29,141 nt of DNA from CAZXEU01 sp964639665 (GCA_964639665.1 CAZXEU010000202.1:1-29141), one strand, 5' to 3'; shown: positions 16,305-24,961, counted from the stretch's first letter. Numbers and translations: made by a program. Notes: generated by a model not told the origin, from the sequence alone.

Positions 16305-17315
16305 CTAGATCAGCACTCGGCGAAAGGCATCCACGTTTTCGAGGACCTTGCCGGTGCCGCGAACCACGGCCGTCAAAGGATCCTCGGCCACGTACACAGG
16401 GATTTCCACACGGTCACGGAGCACGTCATCAAGGCCTTTAAGCAGCGCGCCGCCGCCCGTGAGCATAATGCCGCGCTCCAGCACGTCCGCGCCCAGTTCA
16501 GGTGGAGTCTGCTCCAGGCACCGCTGCACGGCAGCGGTAATCTGGCCCACGGCGTTGCCCAGCGCCTCGCGTACATCTTCGGAAGAAATGGTTCGCACTT
16601 TGGGAATGCCGCTGACGAGGTCGCGTCCCCTGACCGATATCTCAAGCTCGGGCGACAGCTTTACGGCGCTGCCGATCTCGCGCTTGATGCGTTCCGCTGT
16701 ACGATGCCCGATCAGCAGGTTGTGGTACCGCTTGAAATAGCGCAGTATCGAATCGTCTATCTCGTTGCCTCCTACACGGATCGATTCGTCAATCACAATA
16801 CCGCTAAGTGCGATTACGGCAATTTCCGTGGTGCCTCCCCCGATATCCACGATCATGTTGCCTACGGGCTCTTCCACATTTAGGCCTATGCCAATGGCGG
16901 CGGCCATCGGCTCCGCAATCAGGTGGACCTTCTTTGCTCCTGCGTGTTCGGCGCTGTCCCGCACGGCGCGCTTTTCTACTTCCGTAATACCGCTGGGTAT
17001 GCAAACCACCATTTGTCGGATGGAGGCGAGCCAGCTCTTCTGGACCTTCTGAATGAGACCGCGAATAAGCTGCTCTGCGACCTCGAAATCGGCAATGACG
17101 CCGTCCTTCAGGGGCCGAATCGTCTCGATATCGCGGTGCGTTCGCTCGTGCATCTGGAGCGCTTCGTGCCCGATCGCGATCTGCTGGCGGGAATTTCGGT
17201 GCACCGCCACGATGCTCGGCTCGTTAAGTGCAATTCCCCGGCCCTTTATGTAAATGAGCGTGTTGGCCGTGCCGAGATCTATGGCAACGTCCGACGAAAA
17301 CTGGAAAAAGCTCAT
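16305..17315 (-). CDS. mreB: Rod-shape-determining protein MreB
   Basis: A 336-residue bacterial actin. DLGTANTLIY near the N-terminus is the phosphate-1 loop, DIGGGTTEIAV is the phosphate-2 loop, and LTGGGALLKGLDD is the adenosine motif. The N-terminal MSFFQFSSDVAIDLG is the family start. The frame is open 83 codons further upstream, but that part is not MreB-like. There is no strong ribosome site. MreB filaments guide peptidoglycan insertion from the cytoplasmic face. It follows purH across a 100-base gap that could hold its own promoter, though I could not identify one. Confidence 0.97.
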   Translation of the reverse strand: MSFFQFSSDVAIDLGTANTLIYIKGRGIALNEPSIVAVHRNSRQQIAIGHEALQMHERTHRDIETIRPLKDGVIADFEVAEQLIRGLIQKVQKSWLASIRQMVVCIPSGITEVEKRAVRDSAEHAGAKKVHLIAEPMAAAIGIGLNVEEPVGNMIVDIGGGTTEIAVIALSGIVIDESIRVGGNEIDDSILRYFKRYHNLLIGHRTAERIKREIGSAVKLSPELEISVRGRDLVSGIPKVRTISSEDVREALGNAVGQITAAVQRCLEQTPPELGADVLERGIMLTGGGALLKGLDDVLRDRVEIPVYVAEDPLTAVVRGTGKVLENVDAFRRVLI

Positions 17316-17415
17316 GGAGCGTTCTGGCGGGTCTGGTCTTCCGCTGCAACCTGACCGGTGAGAAGGCCAGTGCCCATGTGCGGCAAACCTGATATGCGAA
17401 GGTAACGAACCTGCA

Positions 17416-18993
17416 CTAATGCCGAAAGTGCCTCTTGCCAGTAAACACCATCGCCATGCCCCGCTCGTTTGCCGCGCGTATGACTTCCGAGTCCCGGATG
17501 GACCCGCCCGGCTGGATGGCAGCCGTCGCTCCGGCTTCGGCCGCGGCCACGAGGCCGTCGGCAAAGGGGAAGAAGGCGTCCGAGGCCACCACGGATCCCG
17601 TGAGGGACAGCCCGGACTTGCGCCCCTTGGTCACCGCTATTTCCGAAGCGTCAATCCTGCTCATCTGCCCCGCACCGATGCCCAGCGTACGGTGGCCTGC
17701 CGCATAGACGATGGCGTTGCTCTTGACATGCTTGGCGACGCGCCAGGCAAAATCCAGATCCTCCCATTCGCGCTTGGTCGGCACGCGCTCGGTAACGCAC
17801 TGGTAGCCGGCTCCGGCAGGCAAAGCGGGGTCACGCCGCTGACAGAGTGCGCCGCCCAGCATGAGCCTGGCCTCGAGACCGGGCAGGGACCGATTCCGGT
17901 TTTTCTGACGAATGAGCCGCCGGTTCTTCTTGCGCATCAGCAATTCCAACGCGCCACTTTCGAACGTCGGCGCTATGATGATTTCCGTAAAGATGCGGTC
18001 AATAGACTTTGCAACGGAAAGTGTCAGCGGGCGGTTGACGATGACAATGCCGCCGAAGGGGGACTGCCGATCCGTCGCGAAGGCCGCTTCGTAAGCCTGC
18101 TCCAGCGTCTCGGCCACAGCTACCCCGCACGGATTGGTATGCTTGAGAATGGCCACCGTGGGGCCGGCCTCCGCGAATTCGTCAATCAGCGCGAGCGCCG
18201 CCGAGAGATCCAGCAGATTGTTGTAGGACAGCTCCTTGCCGTGGATCTTTTCGAACAGTCCGTCGGTGCTGCCATAGAAGGCCGCGGCCTGGTGGGGATT
18301 CTCGCCGTAGCGCAGGTTCAGCTGCGGAGCCATGGAGATCCGGAGGGCTTCCGGCAGGGCATCGTCCTGCTCTGAATGCAGGAAGGCCTGTATGGCCGCG
18401 TCGTAATCGGCAGTGCGTGCAAAGGCACTGGCTGCCAGGCGCCTGCGCGTAGCCAGCGAAAGGCTGCCGCCCGTCGCGCCCAGCTCATTGGCAACTTCGT
18501 TGTAGCTTCCAGGCGAGGTCACCACGGCCACGTACGCAAAATTCTTGGCCGCCGCCCGCGTCATGGCTGGACCGCCAATATCGATATTCTCCGCTGCCAC
18601 GGCATCGGTCACGCCCGGTTCTGCTACGGCTTCGGAAAAGGGATACAGGTTGACGACTACAATGTCGATGGGCTTGATGTCCAGATCGGCAAGGTCCGCG
18701 TCGTCGGGGCGGTAGCCTCTCCGGGCCAGGATCGCACCATGCACGCCAGGGTGCAGGGTCTTGACACGACCGCCCAGTATTTCCGGGAATCCCGTTACTG
18801 ATGCCACGTCCGTAACCGCGATGCCGGCTTCGCGCAGGTGCCGGGCGGTGCCTCCGGAGGAAATCACTTCGATGCCAAGATCTGCCAATTTTCGTGCAAA
18901 TCTGACTAGTCCGGTCTTGTCATACGTGGAAAGCAGAGCCCGGCGCAGGCGCACCTTGTCCGGAGCCTCCGGCAGGTTTCGTGCTTCTATCAT
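17416..18993 (-). CDS. purH: Bifunctional AICAR formyltransferase / IMP cyclohydrolase
   Basis: A 525-residue protein catalysing the last two steps of IMP synthesis. The N-terminal MGS-like cyclohydrolase domain (about 17-150) shows ALLSTYDKTG and GGRVKTLHPGVHGAILARR. The C-terminal transformylase shows RYGENPHQAAAFYG, KHTNPCG with the catalytic K284-H285, and the final QPGGSIRDSEVI. Length is normal. It begins eight bases after the purN stop and so is probably co-transcribed with it. Confidence 0.97.
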   Translation of the reverse strand: MIEARNLPEAPDKVRLRRALLSTYDKTGLVRFARKLADLGIEVISSGGTARHLREAGIAVTDVASVTGFPEILGGRVKTLHPGVHGAILARRGYRPDDADLADLDIKPIDIVVVNLYPFSEAVAEPGVTDAVAAENIDIGGPAMTRAAAKNFAYVAVVTSPGSYNEVANELGATGGSLSLATRRRLAASAFARTADYDAAIQAFLHSEQDDALPEALRISMAPQLNLRYGENPHQAAAFYGSTDGLFEKIHGKELSYNNLLDLSAALALIDEFAEAGPTVAILKHTNPCGVAVAETLEQAYEAAFATDRQSPFGGIVIVNRPLTLSVAKSIDRIFTEIIIAPTFESGALELLMRKKNRRLIRQKNRNRSLPGLEARLMLGGALCQRRDPALPAGAGYQCVTERVPTKREWEDLDFAWRVAKHVKSNAIVYAAGHRTLGIGAGQMSRIDASEIAVTKGRKSGLSLTGSVVASDAFFPFADGLVAAAEAGATAAIQPGGSIRDSEVIRAANERGMAMVFTGKRHFRH

Positions 18994-19001
18994 GGCGCTG
19001 A

Positions 19002-19586
19002 TTAATGAGTGGCAGATAGACGTGGCCGGTCTTGCAGCAGGCGCAGTGCCCTCGGGTATAGCGAGTGCTCGACGGCAAGTACGCGGTTGGCGAGCGTATC
19101 CGGCGTGTCGTCCGGGTATACCGGGACAGACTCCTGCAGCAGGATGGGTCCCGTGTCGTATTCCTCGTCCACGAAGTGTACAGTTGCTCCGCTTTCCTGG
19201 ACGCCGGCCTCAATCACGGCCTCGTGCACGCGCCGGCCGTAAAGCCCCTTGCCACCAAAGGCTGGCAGAAGGGCAGGGTGAATGTTGACCATGCTTCCCC
19301 GGTAGGCGGCTACCACTGCGGCCGGAATCTTGCGCAGGTACCCGGCCAGCGCGATGGCGTCCACGCCCCTGTCTCGCAATGCGGCCATCAGCGCTGCGAC
19401 GTATGCGTCTTCGCCGGGAAAGCCGGCGGGATCGAGTATGGCCGTATCAACGCCCGCCCGCCGGGCGCGCTGCAGCGCACCTGCCCGAGGCGTATTGCTG
19501 AGGACCAGGACTACGTTGAATTCACCGCAGTCCAGTATGGCCTGCAGGTTTGACCCGCCCCCGGAAGCAAATACGGCCAGTCGCAC
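19002..19586 (-). CDS. purN: Phosphoribosylglycinamide formyltransferase
   Basis: A 194-residue GAR transformylase using 10-formyl-tetrahydrofolate. It starts with AVFASGGGSNLQAI, which binds the substrate phosphate. MVNIHPALLPAFGGKGLYG carries N101 and H103, and DEEYDTGPIL carries D144, the catalytic trio of the family. The start is GTG without a clear ribosome site. It heads the run purN-purH-mreB-mreC-dacB. The 85 bases upstream, before the ldcA stop, should hold the promoter of the run. Confidence 0.95.
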   Translation of the reverse strand: MRLAVFASGGGSNLQAILDCGEFNVVLVLSNTPRAGALQRARRAGVDTAILDPAGFPGEDAYVAALMAALRDRGVDAIALAGYLRKIPAAVVAAYRGSMVNIHPALLPAFGGKGLYGRRVHEAVIEAGVQESGATVHFVDEEYDTGPILLQESVPVYPDDTPDTLANRVLAVEHSLYPRALRLLQDRPRLSATH

Positions 19587-19671
19587 GACGGACTAGTTCA
19601 GGTTAAAGCACCGGGGATTTTACTTCATCCTCCGCTGAAAGCGAAACGGGCCCAGTTGAAATCACGACGAA

Positions 19672-20631
19672 CTATTGGACCACGGGCTCAATTATTGCAA
19701 GCCCGGCGTCCGTTTCAGTCACCGTGAGGCGGGCCAGGACGCCAACAGGCATCGTGGCACGATTCGGAAAGTGGCCGTATGCCAGGTTCGTAGCTACGGG
19801 ATAGGGGGCCTCCCCCAGGTAATCCGCCCAGATCTCGGACGGCGACAGGACCGGGCGGTCGTGCCGGGGCTCCCAGTCCGTGAAGGCTCCCAGGACGAGC
19901 CCGCCAATCTTGTCCAGTATGCCGGCCAGGCGCAGCTGCGCGAACAAGGCATCGATGCGATACGGCGCCTCGCCCACTTCCTCCACGAAGAGTATGGCGC
20001 CGCGCAGCGGCGGCAGGTAACCGCTGCCGATCATGCGCACAATGGTAGACAGGTTGCCGCCCACAAGCGGGCCGGTAGCCGCACCCTCACGCATGGGCAC
20101 CAGCTCAGATTTGTCCGGGCCGGCCAGGGACGCCGGAACCCCTCCTCGAGCAAGGTCCAGAAAGCAGTCACGGGTTCGCTCGCTGATCTCTGCCCATTCA
20201 ACCACCAGCGGGCCGGACAGGCTTTGCCAGCCGGCCTTGGTCAGCAGGGCGAGCTGCAAAGCGGTGCCATCGCTGAAGGCCGTAAGGAGCTTTGGATGCC
20301 GCCGCGCCGCGGCATAGTCCAGTCCGCCGAGGATGCGCAGCGCTCCGTAGCCGCCGCGCACGCACATTAACGCATGCAGATCTGATCGGCGCAGCATGCC
20401 GTTTATTATCTTGCACCGTTCCGCGTCGGTGCCGGCAAGGTAGCCGCGTGGCGTTACAGGCTCCCAAACGGGCCGGTAGCCGGCACCCTCGAGTGCACGC
20501 AGTCCGCGTTCGAGCCTTTCCTGGCGCCACGCCGGACTGCTGGGTGCGATGATGCCGATGGCGCTGCCGGGCGCAAGAGGAGAAGCGGGCAAGAAAGGGA
20601 CCGCAATGACCAGGGTTTCGGCTCGAAGCAC
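19672..20631 (-). CDS. ldcA: LD-carboxypeptidase (S66, LdcA type)
   Basis: A serine peptidase of about 306-319 residues that removes the terminal D-Ala from tetrapeptides between L- and D-centres during peptidoglycan recycling, usually in the cytoplasm. Numbered from the GTG at 20631, S120 in TAFSDGTAL is the nucleophile, E217 in LFVEEVGEAPYRID and H287 in YGHFPNRATMPVG complete the triad, and MCVRGGYGALRIL is the family motif. The start is uncertain. The GTG at 20631 would overlap the divergent gene by 26 bases. A TTG at 20592 begins just before PLAPGSAIGIIAPSSP and would avoid the overlap. No signal peptide is seen. Confidence 0.9.
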   Translation of the reverse strand: MLRAETLVIAVPFLPASPLAPGSAIGIIAPSSPAWRQERLERGLRALEGAGYRPVWEPVTPRGYLAGTDAERCKIINGMLRRSDLHALMCVRGGYGALRILGGLDYAAARRHPKLLTAFSDGTALQLALLTKAGWQSLSGPLVVEWAEISERTRDCFLDLARGGVPASLAGPDKSELVPMREGAATGPLVGGNLSTIVRMIGSGYLPPLRGAILFVEEVGEAPYRIDALFAQLRLAGILDKIGGLVLGAFTDWEPRHDRPVLSPSEIWADYLGEAPYPVATNLAYGHFPNRATMPVGVLARLTVTETDAGLAIIEPVVQ

Positions 20632-21316
20632 CGGGGACGTGCCATGTTCCCGGGCGCCGGTGGTTGCAGCAAGTGCTCCGGAGTACTTCCCTCGTCTGGG
20701 CTATGCCGCTCTCATGCAGGCTGCCGGCCGATTCATCATAGCGGATGACTGGCAGTATGTCCGGCAGTCCTACCAGAACAGAAGCAAGCTGCGCACTCCA
20801 CAAGGCTGGCAATGGATCACGGTTCCGCTGCGGCGAGGGCAGCACGGTCTGTCCCATGCCTTCACCCGCATCGCTGCGGAGCCGGGCTGGCGGCGCCGTC
20901 ACTGGAGGTCCTTCCTCTGCAACTACGGCCGAACCCCGTTCTTTGGTCACTACGCCGACCAGGTTCGCGCACTGCTGTTTGAGTCTGGAGCATCGCTGTC
21001 CGATTTGACCTACGCCAGCATCCGATTCGTGCATGTGAGCTTCGGCATGCATTCTGTTCTGGAGCGCGTCTCTGACACCGGCGCAGATTCCACGGAAATT
21101 CTCGGCGGCAGTTCGCCGTTTTGTATACTTTCCTCGCGCGAGCAGGCACGCCTCAGCTGTGCTCGTGGCCAGTGGGTGCTCTTATTTAACCACGCACCCT
21201 ACCGGCAGCCATTTACGGGCTTTGAGGCAGGTATGAGCGCGCTGGATTTGCTTTTTGGCTACGGACCCGAAGCTTCGGCGATGCTCAAGGACATGGTGAC
21301 CATCAAGCGCCTTTAG
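20606..21316 (+). CDS. WbqC-family protein
   Basis: A 236-residue protein of the WbqC family. Signs are the N-terminal PEYFPRLGYAALMQAAGRFIIADD, QNRSKLRTPQGWQWITVPL, the central NYGRTPFFGHY, and a C-terminal HAPYRQPFTGFEAGMSALDLLFGYG, which matches the usual YxQ...F...LSxIDLLFNxG end. WbqC proteins are found near surface-polysaccharide and other genes, and their reaction is not settled. The ATG at 20606 has AAAGGGA six bases upstream. Longer frames upstream lie inside ldcA. It is followed 27 bases on by the mscS gene. Confidence 0.82.
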   Translation: MTRVSARSTGDVPCSRAPVVAASAPEYFPRLGYAALMQAAGRFIIADDWQYVRQSYQNRSKLRTPQGWQWITVPLRRGQHGLSHAFTRIAAEPGWRRRHWRSFLCNYGRTPFFGHYADQVRALLFESGASLSDLTYASIRFVHVSFGMHSVLERVSDTGADSTEILGGSSPFCILSSREQARLSCARGQWVLLFNHAPYRQPFTGFEAGMSALDLLFGYGPEASAMLKDMVTIKRL

Positions 21317-21343
21317 GGCGCCCGCAGCCGGTAGACGGATTTC

Positions 21344-22438
21344 ATGCAGCAACTACTGAGTAGCGAAGTGTTGTGGGGCGTCTCCGTACTGCAGCTTGGC
21401 CTGAGCGCTGTCCTACTGGTGCTGAGTCTGTTCAGTCGCAGGCTCGTGCGGGGTCTGTTTGGGCGCGCTGTCGTGCGCCGGACGCTCCGCGCGCGTTCGC
21501 AGTGGGGCGCCGACCTTCTCGAGCTCATGCCGCCTCCCCTGGGGTTGCTCGTTCAGCTGTTGCTGTGGGCTGCAGCAGCCCGCCTGCTGGAGCTTCCCCA
21601 GGATCCGGTGGATATCCGCGGCCTGGCGGAAGGCGGCTTGCTTGTGGCTGCTTCCGTGGCGATTACATGGGCCCTCTTCCGCCTGCTGGATGTGGTCTCG
21701 CGGCATGCAATGCGAACGGCGGAGCGTACGGCCACCCGGCTGGACGATCAGCTGGTCCCGCTGCTTCGCAAAACGGTGAAGGTGATTCTCGCCATCGTGA
21801 TTGCCGTCAGCGTGGTAGACAAGCTGGGTTACTCCGTTACCAGCCTCATAGCTAGCCTCAGCGTCGGTGGATTGGCGCTTGCGCTGGCGGCCAAGGACAC
21901 TATAGCCAACGTGTTCGGCTCGCTGGTTGTCTTCGCGGATCAGCCATTCCAGGTCGGCGACTGGGTGGATGTGAGCGGCGTTGAGGGCATCGTGGAAGAA
22001 GTAGGCATTCGAACCACGCGGATACGACGCTTTGACCAGGCTGTCGCGACGATTCCCAACCAAAGCTTCACAGGTACAACTATCGTCAACCACTCCAGGC
22101 GCTCCGTGCGCCGCATTCGCCACGAGGTTGGCCTGACGTACGATACGTCGCCGGAGCAGATGGAGACCTTCGTCGCAAGCGTTCGCCGAATGCTGGAGTC
22201 CATGCCGGAGCTTGATGCCGAGCGCAGCCAGGCCTATTTCAAGGCGTATGACCCGAGCAGCCTGACCGTGTTGGTGCAGACCTTTTCGCTGTCCGCGGAC
22301 TACGGGGACTACATGGCGGCGCAGGAACGGGTTTTGCTTGGCGTGCTGCGTCTTGCCGCCGAGCAGGGACTGCAAATTGCCTTCCCGACCCGCACCGTAT
22401 ATCTTGAGAACGCAAATCTGGCGGCAAGCCGTGGCTGA
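21344..22438 (+). CDS. Small-conductance mechanosensitive ion channel, MscS family
   Basis: A 364-residue membrane protein with hydrophobic segments at about 13-31, 63-84, 96-115 and 142-158. The pore-lining TM3 contains SLSVGGLALALAAKDTIANVFG, the diagnostic MscS motif with small Gly/Ala faces, followed by the beta domain start ADQPFQVGDWV. It opens under membrane tension to release solutes during hypo-osmotic shock. Compared with E. coli MscS (286 residues) it has extra N-terminal helices. Its stop lies inside the start of the DUF4212 gene (8-base overlap). Confidence 0.93.
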   Translation: MQQLLSSEVLWGVSVLQLGLSAVLLVLSLFSRRLVRGLFGRAVVRRTLRARSQWGADLLELMPPPLGLLVQLLLWAAAARLLELPQDPVDIRGLAEGGLLVAASVAITWALFRLLDVVSRHAMRTAERTATRLDDQLVPLLRKTVKVILAIVIAVSVVDKLGYSVTSLIASLSVGGLALALAAKDTIANVFGSLVVFADQPFQVGDWVDVSGVEGIVEEVGIRTTRIRRFDQAVATIPNQSFTGTTIVNHSRRSVRRIRHEVGLTYDTSPEQMETFVASVRRMLESMPELDAERSQAYFKAYDPSSLTVLVQTFSLSADYGDYMAAQERVLLGVLRLAAEQGLQIAFPTRTVYLENANLAASRG

Positions 22439-22667
22439 AAAGTACTGGAAGAAAAATCTGCAGTATCTGGCCGTGCTGCTTACCGTGTGGTGTGCAGTCT
22501 CGTTCGGCTGCGGCATCCTATTCGTTGATGCACTGGATACGGTCCGGCTGGCCGGCTATCCCCTGGGGTTCTGGTTTGCCCAACAGGGAGCCATCTATGT
22601 GTTCGTGGTACTGATTTTTGTGTACGTGCTTTTAATGAACCGCCTGGACAGGACCGTTGAGGGATAG
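22431..22667 (+). CDS. DUF4212 small subunit of Na+/solute symporter
   Basis: A 78-residue protein starting at a GTG within the last codons of the mscS gene. YWKKNLQYLAVLLTVW, then GYPLGFWFAQQG and IYVFVVLIFVYVLLMNRLD, is the DUF4212 signature with two transmembrane helices. DUF4212 proteins are encoded directly before a VC_2705-type sodium:solute symporter and are taken to be its small subunit. That partner begins 33 bases downstream. The frame extends further upstream inside mscS, but the DUF4212 match begins at this GTG. Confidence 0.88.
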   Translation: MAEKYWKKNLQYLAVLLTVWCAVSFGCGILFVDALDTVRLAGYPLGFWFAQQGAIYVFVVLIFVYVLLMNRLDRTVEG

Positions 22668-22700
22668 CGTGGCGGCAAGGTTTCCGGCGCTGGAAAGGAC

Positions 22701-24386
22701 ATGAACGCACAGGCCTGGATATTCATTCTTGTTGGTCTGACCTTTGCCCTCTACATCGGGATAGCGATCTGGTCGCGTGTGGCCAGCACGGGGGACTTTT
22801 ATATAGCCGGCGGCCGCGTGCCTGCCGTCCTGAACGGGATGGCTACCGCCGCAGACTGGATGAGTGCGGCCTCGTTCATCTCCATGGCAGGCCTGATCTC
22901 GTTCATGGGCCGTGACGGCAGCGTCTATCTCATGGGGTGGACGGGTGGATATGTGCTGCTGGCGCTTCTGCTCGCCCCGTATTTGAGGAAGTTCGGCAAG
23001 TATACCGTGCCGGATTTCGTGGGGGACCGGTACTATTCCCAGACTGCACGCTTCGTGGCCGTAGTCTGTGCCATCTTCGTCTGCTTCACTTACGTCGCCG
23101 GACAAATGCGCGGCGTGGGAATCGTGTTCTCGCGCTTCCTCGAAATCGATATTGTGGGAGGCGTATTCATTGGCATGGGCATCGTGTTTGTCTATGCGGT
23201 GCTCGGCGGCATGAAGGGCATCACCTACACCCAGGTTGCCCAGTACTGCGTGCTGATCTTTGCCTATCTCGTGCCGGCGATTTTCATTTCGCTCATGATG
23301 ACGGGTCACATCTTCCCGCAGATCGGATTCGGCAGCGCGCTGACCGACGGCTCGGGAGCGTACGTGCTCGAGCGCCTGGACGGACTCAGCCGCGAGCTGG
23401 GTTTCGACGCCTATACCCAGGGACGGAAGAGCACCATCGACGTACTCTTTATCACGGCCGCGCTCATGGTGGGGACGGCCGGACTGCCGCATGTCATCGT
23501 CCGCTTCTATACGGTGCCTCGGGTGGCGGCTGCGCGCAGCAGTGCCGGCTGGGCGCTTGTGTTTATCGCGCTGCTATATACCACGGCGCCGGCCGTTGCC
23601 GCTTTTGCCCGCACCAATTTGCTGACTACGGTAACCGACCTGCCGTACCGTGAGGCGCCTGACTGGTTCAAGAATTGGGAGACGACAGGCCTGTTGTCGT
23701 TCGAGGACAAGAATGGCGATGGCATTATCCAGTACACGGGTCCGCACAGCGCCGTGGAGAACGAGCTTACCATCGACCGGGACATCATGGTGCTGGCGAA
23801 TCCGGAGATCGCTAACCTGCCCAACTGGGTGATCGGACTGGTTGCCGCCGGCGGCCTCGCGGCGGCGCTTTCCACGGCGGCCGGACTCTTGCTGGTGATC
23901 TCGACGTCGATTGCGCACGACCTCCTCAAGAAGGGACTCATGCCGCACATCAGCGATCGCCAGGAACTGCTGACGGCTCGCGTGACGGCGGCCATTGCCG
24001 TTTGCATCGCCGGTTACTTTGGCATAGATCCGCCGGGCTTTGTGGCGCAGGTAGTGGCTTTTGCCTTCGGGCTCGCCGCTGCATCGTTTTTTCCGGCCAT
24101 TATCCTAGGCATCTTCTCGAGGCGAATGAACAAGTTTGGCGCGATAAGCGGCATGCTCGCGGGCATTATCTTCACGGCCAGCTACATCGTGTTCTTCAAG
24201 TTCCTGTTTCCGGAGCTAAACACGGAGGAGTACTGGCTTTTTGGGATTTCCCCGGAGGGCATAGGTACTCTGGGCATGGTGCTTAATTTTGTGGTTGCGC
24301 TTGTGGTATCGCATGCCACGCCCGCACCGCCGCCGGCCATTCAGCGATTGGTGGAGAACATTCGTTTGCCCGAGCGCCTGACTTGA
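22701..24386 (+). CDS. Sodium:solute symporter, VC_2705/ActP-like subfamily
   Basis: A 561-residue SSS-family transporter with about 13 transmembrane segments, paired with the DUF4212 gene just upstream. Typical features are DFYIAGGRVPAVLNGMATAADWMSAASF, YTVPDFVGDRY, GLPHVIVRFYTV, and AAGGLAAALSTAAGLLLVIST. Relatives move acetate or other small carboxylates with Na+; the substrate is not decided here. Residues 330-375 form a long extramembrane loop with D336-x-N338-x-D340-G, an EF-hand/dockerin-like acidic turn. The last acid of a full EF-hand loop (position 12) is Gly, so Ca2+ binding is uncertain. Similar loops are, as I recall, usual in this subfamily. Confidence 0.9.
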   Translation: MNAQAWIFILVGLTFALYIGIAIWSRVASTGDFYIAGGRVPAVLNGMATAADWMSAASFISMAGLISFMGRDGSVYLMGWTGGYVLLALLLAPYLRKFGKYTVPDFVGDRYYSQTARFVAVVCAIFVCFTYVAGQMRGVGIVFSRFLEIDIVGGVFIGMGIVFVYAVLGGMKGITYTQVAQYCVLIFAYLVPAIFISLMMTGHIFPQIGFGSALTDGSGAYVLERLDGLSRELGFDAYTQGRKSTIDVLFITAALMVGTAGLPHVIVRFYTVPRVAAARSSAGWALVFIALLYTTAPAVAAFARTNLLTTVTDLPYREAPDWFKNWETTGLLSFEDKNGDGIIQYTGPHSAVENELTIDRDIMVLANPEIANLPNWVIGLVAAGGLAAALSTAAGLLLVISTSIAHDLLKKGLMPHISDRQELLTARVTAAIAVCIAGYFGIDPPGFVAQVVAFAFGLAAASFFPAIILGIFSRRMNKFGAISGMLAGIIFTASYIVFFKFLFPELNTEEYWLFGISPEGIGTLGMVLNFVVALVVSHATPAPPPAIQRLVENIRLPERLT

Positions 24387-24449
24387 GCTTGATCCCGGTA
24401 AGGAATACCTTGCAACGACACCTCGTTCTCATTTACAAGGGTTCGCTCC

Positions 24450-24917
24450 ATGAATAGCTCCAAGTATCTAGTATGGTTCATCATCCTGGCTGTTGCTGGC
24501 TGCGCCGAAACAGCCGAAGAAGCGGAGGTAGCGGATGCCGAGGAGGCGGTGACGGATCCTTGTCCCGACCTGATGGGCAGTTGGGAGCTGGTGCAGATCC
24601 AGGAGTCCGCGCTTGCGCTGAGCGGAGAATTTGAAAGCGATCCCGATTATCAGCAGGCGCCCACGCTCAAGATCCTCAATGACACGCACTGGATGTTCAT
24701 ACGGCAGAGCGCGGAGCAATTCGTGCATGCCCAGGGAGGCCGCTACACCCTGGAGCCGGGCGGCTTCTACACAGAATATGTGGAATACAGTGCAATCCCC
24801 GAAAATGTCGGCCAGTCCTTTTCGTTCGAATGCACGCTTGAGGGGGACTCACTTTGGCACCACGTCGGCGGCCAGGGCGATGCCCGCTACGACGAGGTTT
24901 GGAGGCGCGTACGGTAG
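24450..24917 (+). CDS. Small predicted lipoprotein, lipocalin-like beta protein of unknown function
   Basis: A 155-residue protein with a lipoprotein signal ending in VAGC (C18), an acidic spacer (about 19-38, rich in Glu and Ala), then a predicted all-beta domain. It begins MGSWELVQ and holds LKILNDTHWMFI, GGRYTLEPGGFYTEYVEY, FSFECTLEGDSLWHHVGG and ends YDEVWRRVR. This pattern (GSWELV..., an 'LK-hydrophobic-hydrophobic-ND' strand, a terminal 'D-E-V-W-R-R' strand) is like lipocalin-like/DUF4488 domains, but I cannot assign it firmly. An AAGGG lies about ten bases upstream of the ATG. It sits between two symporter genes. Confidence 0.75.
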   Translation: MNSSKYLVWFIILAVAGCAETAEEAEVADAEEAVTDPCPDLMGSWELVQIQESALALSGEFESDPDYQQAPTLKILNDTHWMFIRQSAEQFVHAQGGRYTLEPGGFYTEYVEYSAIPENVGQSFSFECTLEGDSLWHHVGGQGDARYDEVWRRVR

Positions 24918-24961
24918 ACCACACTTCCGGTGCCTGGCGGCTCGCCGCTTGATGTGATCCT

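Noticed and set aside
16289..17564. An extended mreB starting at 17564
   Set aside because: The 83 extra N-terminal residues are not MreB-like; the family start MSFFQFSSDVAIDLG at 17315 is clear.
17419..18375. A 318-codon plus-strand frame opposite purH
   Set aside because: purH is complete and canonical on the minus strand; this is an antisense shadow.
21413..22516. A 367-codon minus-strand frame opposite the mscS and DUF4212 genes
   Set aside because: Both plus-strand genes carry diagnostic motifs; the antisense frame has none.
24387..24449. AAGG-AATA-CCTT as a terminator after the first symporter
   Set aside because: The stem is four base pairs with no T-run; too weak.
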